From Heterotrichella gracilis (Eukaryota > Sar > Xanthophyceae > Tribonematales > Xanthonemataceae): 64,000 nt of DNA. Of the stretch, positions 56,507-64,000 are shown piece after piece; the stretch's first letter is position 1; each line of letters begins with the position of its first letter. A program made the translations under genes and the position numbers. Below the pieces are notes generated by a model. That model saw nothing but the letters and a program-made list of their open reading frames with translations. It searched no databases and was not told where the DNA came from. Location: assembly GCA_032358255.1 (NCBI GenBank), contig JAULBX010015311.1, forward strand, positions 29,024-93,023, in the 5' to 3' direction.

Positions 56507-59014
56507 ATGGAGCCCGACCCAGGCGATTTTTTCCCGCGCAACCTGCAAGGCTGGCCCCGCAACGTCCACAACCGCCTGATCAGGCACGCGCTGGGCCAGC
56601 AGGGCTTCGCCTTTTGCGATGGCGAACAGCCGTCCGTGGCGGTGGTCGACGGGGAGTGGCAGCAAACAGTGGTGAGCGGCACGCGCAACCTGGCGCTGGC
56701 GGCGCTGCGCGCCTCTAGCGAGGACCATCCCACGCAAGGGATAGGTGGGTGGTGGCGGCGGTGGGGCCGAGCAGAGTGGATTTTGCTTGCATGCATATGG
56801 GTGGCATATGCATGCAATGCATGCGTAGCTAGTTAGGGAGGGAGGTTCTTGCGTGCTAACCAGCGCAGGCAGACTAGCTGTCAACCTTGCAAGCACACGT
56901 CACTCAGCTGTCTAGGCAGGCTTGTGCCACTCCTTGAGTGTGTACACCCCCAGAACCCTAACTGAAACCCTACCAACGCGCCCCGCACCACCCAAGCAGA
57001 TGGGCCATCTGCTTGTGAACGCCTGCTGGTCATCCTTGGGTAGCTGCGGTCCCATCACCGCAGAACCCTGGAAGACCGTAGCAAAGTCTCACCGCGTCTT
57101 GCCCTACCGAAAACCCTACCAACCCGCCCCACACCCTGCAGCCTGCACCCTCCAAGCGGACGGCACCTTCTGGTCGTCAGTGGGCAGCTCCGACCCAGCC
57201 AGCTCGGAAACCCTACTCTATCGCATGAGAAACCCTAGCGTGGTCAAGGCCGTGCAGCTCAGGGTGTACCGGGCAAATTTCCAGCATGGAGAGCCCATCT
57301 ACCCCCCTGAACACATCCAGGTGGGTAACTCTATAACCCTTAAACCCTATACTTTGAACACATTCCAGGTGGGTAAACCCTACACCCCTAGGTGCACGTT
57401 AGGGCAGGTAGGCCATGTGCAAAACCCTGAATCCTAAAGCCGAACCCTGAACCCATCCAGGTAGGTAGGCCTACACGCCACCTGGGCCAGCAGCACTGTG
57501 GATGGCACAGATTTAAAGGTGGTTTGAGCAAGGTGAAGCTGCTTGGCGCCGCATGTGCAAGAAATTTTTTTCTTTTATAAAATAAAATATTCAAGACAAA
57601 TCATTACTACTTTTTGCTGGCTGCTCATTTGGCTGTGATTATGCCCATCTAACTATCATCATTGTATTATTGCTGGACGCCATGTTGCTAGGAAACTAGC
57701 CCACCCTCAAAGCGCACCTACACATTCACTCCTCTAAATCCTTGTTGCGCCCACCCTCCCACTCCCCTGCTTACCTTCACCCCTCAATTTACCCCCTATT
57801 GTACCTTCAGGTCCACATTGGGCCCACCCCCGAGGCCCTCCAGCCGGCCACTGATTTCCTCCCCGTGGCCAGCCACGACGGCTGGCAGCTCTTCCCCCTC
57901 TCTCCCTCGGCCCCCACCGGCCAGTACATCCAATTTACCCTAAAGGGTAAACGCCAGAAGCAGCTGGAAGACATGCTGTTCTACCTGGCCATCTCAGGTG
58001 CGAGCAGGAGGTTCTGCCTGGCCGCGTGTGAACAGGAGGTTCTGGCTAGCGGCATTTGAACAGCAGGTTTTGCCCTTGCCGCGTTTGTATAGGAGGTTTT
58101 GCCTGGCCATGTCAATAATGAACAAGAGATTTGGGCCAGGTAAGGTGTGAAGAGGAGGTTTTGCATGGACCCTGCCTGTATCAAGGGTTCAAGCGGTTCA
58201 AGGTTTAGGCCTTCTGCCTGGCCATCAAAGGTGATCTCAGGATTTCCTCCCGTTGAACCTGGTTAGGGTTGCGTGGTGTTCCAAGAAGGCTGTGTGTTTG
58301 TTGTGTTTGTTGTCATGCGCAATTGCAGCTGTAGGTTGTAAAATTCAAGTGCAGTTGTGATCAAGCCACTGACTCGATGCTTGCAATTTGTCAAATGCTT
58401 GCAACCTCCCGCAGGTGTGTGGGCGTGCGGGTGGTGCCTCACCCCCTCGCTGGTCAATCAGTGCACCGCCCACCTTGCCACAAGCAGCCAGGCAGTGCCA
58501 GGTGGCACAAGCTCAGTGCCAGGTGGCGCAAGCTTGGTGCTGCCAGCAAGGCGTGTGTGCGAGCTGGCTGCCAAGGGGGAGGCGGCGGAGGGGAGGGGGG
58601 GGAGGAGGGGGCTGCCGCACCGGCCCAGGGGGGATGTGTACTGTGGGGGGGCGACGGTGGCTGGGGAGGAGCTGCAAGGTGAGGGCATTACGAGAAGAGT
58701 GCATGTGCATGGAATCGGTTGGGGGGTGCTCTGGTTGTATTGCATGGCTGGACAATGCAGCTGCTCTCCTGGGATGCAGTTCTAGGGTGCAGGTTGGGGG
58801 GTTGTGTGGTGGCGCGTGGTGTGAGGGAGTCAAGGACGGAAGCTGTTCTACTTGATGTATGCCCCCATGTATGTCAACAGGAACTTTTCTGGAGAGGGTA
58901 GTTCCTGTCAACATAGGCAGGAAGAGCAAGGCAGTATATACTGATTTGCTTCCTCCCGCAGGGCAACCCGTGAGGGTGTGGGCTGGCAGCTGCATCACTG
59001 GCGATGACACGTGA
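56507..59014 (+). CDS. At4g00755-like protein (F-box-associated C-terminal region, no F-box seen)
   Basis: Five exons give 306 residues: 56507-56744, 57142-57320, 57811-57997, 58415-58678 and 58962-59014. The middle resembles the C-terminal region of the plant F-box protein At4g00755. The visible elements are TFWSSVGSSDPASSETLLYR, VVKAVQLRVYRANFQ, GEPIYPPEHIQVHIGPTPE and a Gln/Lys-Leu stretch before DMLFYLAIS. I do not see the N-terminal F-box helices in exon 1. The protein may therefore lack the SKP1 contact, or the true start may be upstream. The last 100 residues (Gly/Ala-rich) match nothing I know. The final stop at 59012 overlaps a perfect GTGAGT donor, so the gene may continue by splicing and the C-terminus is uncertain. 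A role in ubiquitin targeting is inference by family. Confidence 0.65.
56990..57060 (+). repeat. Echo of exon 2 acceptor edge of the At4g00755-like gene
   Basis: AAGCAGATGGGCCATCTG with CTGGTCATCCTTGGGTAGCT is a diverged copy of the exon 2 region at 57152-57198 (AAGCGGACGGCACCTTCTGG, TCGTCAGTGGGCAGCTCC). On the donor side, ACACATTCCAGGTGGGTAAA (57358) and CCCATCCAGGTAGGTAGG (57451) echo ACACATCCAGGTGGGTAACT (57311). Confidence 0.85.
58001..58170 (+). repeat. Minisatellite of about 28-32 bp units
   Basis: About six imperfect units of (A)CAGGAGGTT(C/T)TGCCTGGCCG-(C)GTGTGA type follow exon 3 of the At4g00755-like gene. They resemble the end of that exon (CTACCTGGCC). They may have grown from an exon-edge copy by further tandem duplication. 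A later single copy (GCCTGGCCATCAAAGGTGAT) is at 58215. Confidence 0.85.
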
Positions 59015-60300
59015 GTCAAGGCTCAGTTTAAAAAAGTGCCGAGATGTGATGACCAACAGAACCTGATTGAATGAACCGAACAGAATGCAGTAGCCAATTG
59101 GTTGATGAGATCATCGTCTGTGTGAGAAGGCAGCTACACAGCTACATCCATATGGCAATTGCTAGCTTCGAGGAATGACTGGATTTCCGAAAGATGGCCA
59201 GGGTTATGCCACAGTGATCAGTGATCGTCTGTGCGTGATGACATTGTTGTTGTGGCAAGTGTAGAGAGTGACAAGTGTAGAGAGATTTGCTCAGCCATTC
59301 CAGTGGTATGAGGAGCCATCCAGTAACAATGCGTTCCCTTAATCAAGTTTGTTCTTTCTTTCTTCTACTCACCGTTAACAAAAAAGTGTCTCCAAAGCCA
59401 TACAGTGTATCATATGTGACGTCATTGGCGTGACTCATGTCAGGGCAACTACAGGGCCGATAATAGTGCACTGCATGCTGCCCTTAGTGCTAAAGCCTGT
59501 CTGTCCTCCATTAGCCCTGCAGTGCCCTGTCATCAGTGGCAGAATCACACCAAGATTACTGTAGAATGAAGAAAGAAAGAAACAGAACGCCCCCACACAC
59601 GGCGACTCACCACAACCAGCAACATAGAACGAACGGGAGCGCACAGTCTTGGAAGGGCGGATCCACATGTAGGGCTCGCACAGGACACCAAATACACTGT
59701 ATAATATATTGGTGTTGGTCATGTTCTTAAAAGGACTATTAAAAAATCCTGATGTGACCATAGCAACTGCCCAGTTTGAGACATGGGCACACCTTGGCTG
59801 CACCTTGGCTTTGCAATGGGCCAGGGGCAGGGCGCGGTCCTAATGCATGGACACTGTCATTCTAAGGTGTTGCTGTGCAAGACGAATGAATATCAGTATT
59901 TGCCGACAAACTTCCAACTAGTGGGAGCTCTGTCCTGCTGGGCTGAGTTTTGTCGTGCTTGCGTTTCCGGCGCCAGTTTGGCATGCATGCATTTTGGTTG
60001 TCAATGCAATGCCCATAGTTAAATACACCGGAGGACACAGCCTCGACGCCATGAAAGGTTGAAAAAACAGAAACCCCATATCCTCATGCACCAGGGACTT
60101 GCTGCATTGAACATTCGTTGCATCGTTTTATATGTTTTTGGTTTTCCCGCCATATTCGCGTCCACTATTGTTGCAGCTTAAGCAACGTGCATTTGTTCAG
60201 GCCAGCAGCTTTCGTGGGGCTTCAATTAGATCCAACAAACCTATTTTCTGTGTGGCTACCAGGCTTCCCACAGCAGCTGACTTCTATTCGTGTGGTTACG
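59015..60300. other. Spacer before the P-loop ATPase gene
   Basis: This 1.3-kb region has no recognised exon. It contains the third copy of the dispersed GCCCCCACAC element (59567-59611) and, presumably, the unrecognised first exon or promoter of the downstream ATPase gene. Confidence 0.4.
59567..59611 (+). repeat. Dispersed repeat, copy 3
   Basis: GAAAGAAACAGAACGCCCCC followed by ACACACGGCGACTCACCACA. It shares the core and the A/G-rich leader with copies 1 and 2. Confidence 0.8.
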
Positions 60301-63300
60301 CCCGTCCAAGCTTGAGGCCTTGCTGAGAAGGCAGCGTGTGGCACCTCCTAACAACCGCAAGAAGGTGTCCGTGGTGAGTTTACAGACATGGGTTATCTCT
60401 ATATCCATCTCTGAAAGTAGTTTGGATACGGCAACCGGTTGCTGTGGCTCCTTAGCTCGACGATCGTGCCTGGTTCCCGCCACATGGCTCCATGCCTGGC
60501 TATTGTAAAAAGTGGGTTGTGACTGGCCCATATACCCCGCATAAAAGGCAACAAACTTGCAGCGTTGAACTGGGTTTTGATCGAAATACACGTTTCCGTA
60601 AAGCAACACGACCACGATCCCACGACCACCAGCACGACCTACACGACCAGACACAAGTGAATCACGACAGTGGACTGCAGAACTAACCAGCGCCCCGTAC
60701 CTTCTGCAGCCACGGCAAGCTCGAGTTTGGTCTTCTAGTACGTTCAGGAACTGTTCACTGTCAATGGGTTTGTGTGTCCCACTCGCCACTGTCCACTCAC
60801 TGCAACGTTATGCATGCATTGACAATGTCATGGCCTGTGCTCCAAACGGCTGGACCACCCTGTGAGCTTTAGAGTGTTCAGGCCCTTTGTCCCGTACTCA
60901 AGGTGACCATACCTCACGTGTTTTTAAAAAAGGTTCACCAGAGCTCTGTTCCTGCAGGCTTCAAGCGCAGTGCTGCTTCCCACTAGTCACCACCAGCACA
61001 GGCTACCCCTTGCCAGCTTTCTGCGTCAAGGTACCTTCCCCAAGATGAGCATACAAGTGCTGGCGAGTGGTGGGCATCAGGTACGGGTAGCAGACCCAGG
61101 TGCCTCCTCACAAGGAGACCAGACCGTTTTATGGTTGTAGGGTTTAGGGTTTAGGGTATCAGGCACCGTAGCAGATCTAGGTGCCTGACAACTAGGCCAG
61201 AGCATTGATCAATCAGCGATGCTCCGATCTTCGGTCATGGCCACAAATGACTTGCACAGAGCCTGTCAACATAGCGTTGAAGCATTCTGCTGGTCTGCGT
61301 TCGTGAAATCCATGGTGCGCTACTTGTCTTTGGAATGCAAGAACATGGGTAACAACCCTCCCCAACTCACTAGGTATAGTGCATGCACAACTGCTGCACA
61401 TTGCAGTAGGAATGGAGCTGTGCGCCACTTGCACCCTGCACAACTGCTCCTTTGAACCTCTACATTCGATCCACCCGCTGGTGCAAATCTACCTTGTGTC
61501 TTTCTCAGGGCGAGGTGGGCGCAACAGCCGTCACCAAGCATGTGGCTGCACCCTACAGCCGCAGCAATGGCATGAGCCCTAGGGTCCCACATGGCTCCAC
61601 ATGGCCCCGCCCCAAGCTGGCTCAGCACCTGCAGGTGAGCTGGGGCCTGCAAACCAGGGTTGTTTTCACACAGTGCTTGCATGCATGCAACTCAGCGGTT
61701 GTTGGGCAAAGCATGAAGGGAAATGACTAAATTATGTTTTAGAATCTGGCCATAAATCCATTATTATTTAGCCCCTACGGTGGTTCCATTGGCTATTTCC
61801 CATACAGGACCGCTTCCACCTTGCTGCCACTTCTCTTTGAGCTGTTTGCATGACAACACTTGCCAATTGACACAAACGTCTGCGCGCGACCATTGAAACA
61901 CTTTCTATGCCACTGTCCAGGGTCGGCTGCACAAGCCTGCCCTGCAGCAGCGCCGCAGCCTGCTTGCTCCAGCACAGGCATCCAGCACCACCCCACCAAA
62001 GTCCCGGTCGAGGGATGCTGACATATATGGCAGGGAGGCCGAGAAGGAGCGCCTGGAGGCATTTTTTAGCAGCCAGTCCCCCAGCATGTGCCTCATGACT
62101 GGCCCTCCTCGCACTGGGAAAAGCCGCATCCTGCATGCAGTCATGTCTGGGAAGGACAACGTGGTGTGGGTCGACTGCACTATTGTGCATCCCCCATTGG
62201 GCGTCGAGTACACCACCCCCTGTCACACCCCGCAGAGGTTTCTCCAGAGGCTGTTGATGTCAGCAGAGGGCAAGCTTGCCGGGTACAGCGAGGAGGGCCT
62301 TCCCAGGTTCCTGCAGGCGGGGGAGCGTTACCTGAACAGCAGGTCGCCCAGTGCCGGTGCCGAGTTCCTGGATATGTACTCCAGGTACAGGGCCGGCGAA
62401 TCACTTGACATATCGGAGCCTGAGCCAAAGCCTACGACGGAGCTTGGGTTGCAGGGGGAGACGGAGTTTGTGCTTGAATTGATCGGGTGCGTGTCACCGC
62501 AGTGGGTAGTGTTCAGGATATAGGGTACAGGTTTGACGAGCTTGTACCTTGGATGCTCTCTCTGTGCATGTGCTGCATACCACCAGAATGGCCGTTTTTG
62601 ACAGCAATATTTATTGCCCCCTTTTGGCATAGATGCCTGTCATCAATGTGGACCCTTTGTATTAAATGGGGTCGATATATCGGATCTCGGTCCCCAACTG
62701 CATCCCCGCTTCTAACATTCTGCATGCATGCATAATAATGAACGTTGTGAGAACAACAAGCCCCACAGCCACTGGTGTTGAACCTCGCTCCCATTCCTAG
62801 CAAGGGCCATCCTGGTTGCATGTCATTCCCGCCATATCTGCCCTAAACCCTAAATCATAAACCCTACCCCTGTCTGTGACTGTGTGGGACCACACTAGCG
62901 CACTCCATTTAGTACTTCATTTGCATGTTTCATCAAATGCACGCTGCTGCATTTCAGCCGGTACATCTCAACAAATTTTGACTGTAACCTGATGTACCGT
63001 ATGTTTGTTTACAGGGTCATCTTTGAGGCCTGGAAGGAAGGGCTCCCCACCCAGCCCGGGAGTCCCTGCCCCGTGCTGGTTGTGGATGGCGCGCAGCTGA
63101 TGATGGATTGGGAGGATCATGAGAGGCATGGGGTGGTGCATGGCCTTGCGGAGTATGTCAACAGCGGCCTGTTCAGTGTGCTGCTGATCACTTCAGACCC
63201 TGCTCTGCAGGCATGCGTGAGGGCAGGTGAGATTTTAACTTAAGAAAGGCATAAGATGTAGTGGGGTGACGAGTTTGAGGCATACGAATGATGCGTGGGG

Positions 63301-64000
63301 TAGGACAGGTTGCATGGATGGCATGGGGGGGTAGCTGTCCCGGTGCGGAGGCCATGCAGCAAGTAACGCATTATTGCGGATTATGCGTTTATATGACTAG
63401 TTTTTAATGCGCATTGTATGTGACAGCATGCTACTTGCTGGTTAAGGGTATATGTTTTGGGGTTTAGGGTTTTAAAATAGGGTTCTAAATTAGGGTACTG
63501 ATCACTTCAGACCATGCTTTGTAATGACTTGGAGGGTAGGTTCTGAAGTGCGCGAGCTGTGGGATTCCAAGCGCCTAGGCAAGGGTGTATATCGTAGATA
63601 AAAGGGTTTTGCCAACTTTAGTGATACCTTGAGCTTTACACTCAACATTCTGTGCTTTATTCTGTAGCTGATATGTGTAGCATGTACCCTGTTCCAAAAG
63701 CAATCTGTAGTCATTTACTGCTTTTCTATCCTGCAGAGGTGGATAATGACAACCTGCACCGCATGGTGGTGCGTGACTTCAATGAAGCAGAGGCACGCGG
63801 CTTTGCAGAATGGCTACTGGCCAGGCAAGGCAGCACCAAGACGTTCTCAAGTGGGGTTGAGCTGCTCTTGTGGGTCGTGTTGTTTGAGGTGAGAAGAAAT
63901 AATGAAATAAATAAATAAATAACTACGCTCCTCATCTCAAGAACGAGGGCGTTGGTTGAGGAAGAGACAGAGTGAGAGAGAGCCAGCCTCGGAGGCTGGT
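60301..64000 (+). CDS. P-loop ATPase of the AAA+/archaeal ATPase (ATPase_2)-like group, both ends incomplete
   Basis: Exons that join in phase are about 60318-60375 (LEALLRRQRVAPPNNRKKVS; its 5' limit is uncertain), 61509-61634, 61921-62486, 63015-63226 and 63737-63888. The gene continues past 64000. A basic, Ser/Pro-rich leader is followed by IYGREAEKERLEAFF, the usual lead-in to an ATPase_2 domain. The Walker A loop is GPPRTGKS (about 62101-62124). NVVWVDCTIVHPP then follows. The Walker B strand is PVLVVDGAQ, where the residue after Asp is Gly rather than the catalytic Glu common in AAA+ proteins. FSVLLITSDPALQA resembles a sensor-1 strand, and VVRDFNEAEARGFAEWLL the helical lid typical of STAND/ATPase_2 proteins. 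Function is unknown; signalling or DNA-related switching is the usual guess. No start codon is proposed. Confidence 0.7.
63490..63522 (+). repeat. Echo of an internal edge of the ATPase gene
   Basis: ACTGATCACTTCAGACCATG with CTTTGTAATG repeats CTGATCACTTCAGACCCTGC with TCTGCAGGCATG from exon 63015-63226 (63184-63215). It follows a TTTAGGGTTTT run in the downstream intron. Confidence 0.8.
63902..63922 (+). repeat. AAAT microsatellite
   Basis: This is a short (AAAT)n run just after the last visible donor of the ATPase gene. Confidence 0.85.

Noticed and set aside
56045-56896. 283-codon open frame on the minus strand
   Set aside because: It overlaps exon 1 of the plus-strand At4g00755-like gene and its promoter. 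The protein is low-complexity and Pro/Ala/Arg-rich without recognisable domains. GC-rich antisense DNA commonly stays open.

Overview
This window is eukaryotic nuclear DNA, most likely from a green alga (chlorophyte). Genes are split into many short exons by spliceosomal GT-AG introns. Coding sequence is GC-rich. Introns and spacers are full of short Arabidopsis-type telomere-like motifs (CCCTAAA / TTTAGGG). Gene content is green-lineage: a chloroplast-targeted P-II protein with a chlorophyte-like T-loop, a plant-type HSF, CSN6 and an At4g00755-like protein. A prasinophyte such as a pyramimonad is a guess that I cannot test here. There is no bacterial operon structure, CRISPR array or rRNA.

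Layout, left to right: (1) 3' part of exosome subunit RRP4 (+, ends 1954). (2) A Golgi-type single-pass protein resembling a glycosyltransferase-associated algal family (-, 6873 to 2559). (3) A spacer with a near-perfect 34-bp inverted repeat (7184-7263) and one orphan exon (9070-9183, -). (4) A large disordered acidic protein with six S-R-I-P motifs and an apparent C-terminal CaaX box (-, 14970 to 9538). (5) RELCH (+, 16526-25767). (6) NOC3 (+, 26349-34610). (7) COP9 signalosome subunit CSN6 (-, 38534 to 35426). (8) A heat shock transcription factor (+, 39250-46123). (9) Chloroplast P-II/GLB1 (-, 50847 to 47897). (10) A DHRS7-type short-chain dehydrogenase (-, 55851 to 51658). (11) An At4g00755-like protein (+, 56507-59014). 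(12) An AAA+/ATPase_2-like P-loop ATPase running off the right edge (+, about 60301-64000).

For genes 2, 4, 5 and 7-11, and for NOC3, I assembled complete exon chains by eye. Every junction keeps phase, and the chains close on a stop codon: 501, 1058, 1213, 978, 325, 687, 245, 337 and 306 residues in window order. Where the family length is familiar (RELCH about 1216, CSN6 about 320, DHRS7 about 339) the agreement is good. The genes are mostly housekeeping and not functionally linked; they alternate between convergent and divergent pairs.

The unusual feature is in the introns. Exon edges, including the splice site, are repeatedly copied outward into the neighbouring intron, usually as one to three decaying copies interleaved with telomere-like motifs. 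Acceptor-side edges are copied upstream and donor-side edges downstream. I call these exon-edge echoes. They occur in nearly every gene here and are the best candidate for something undescribed.
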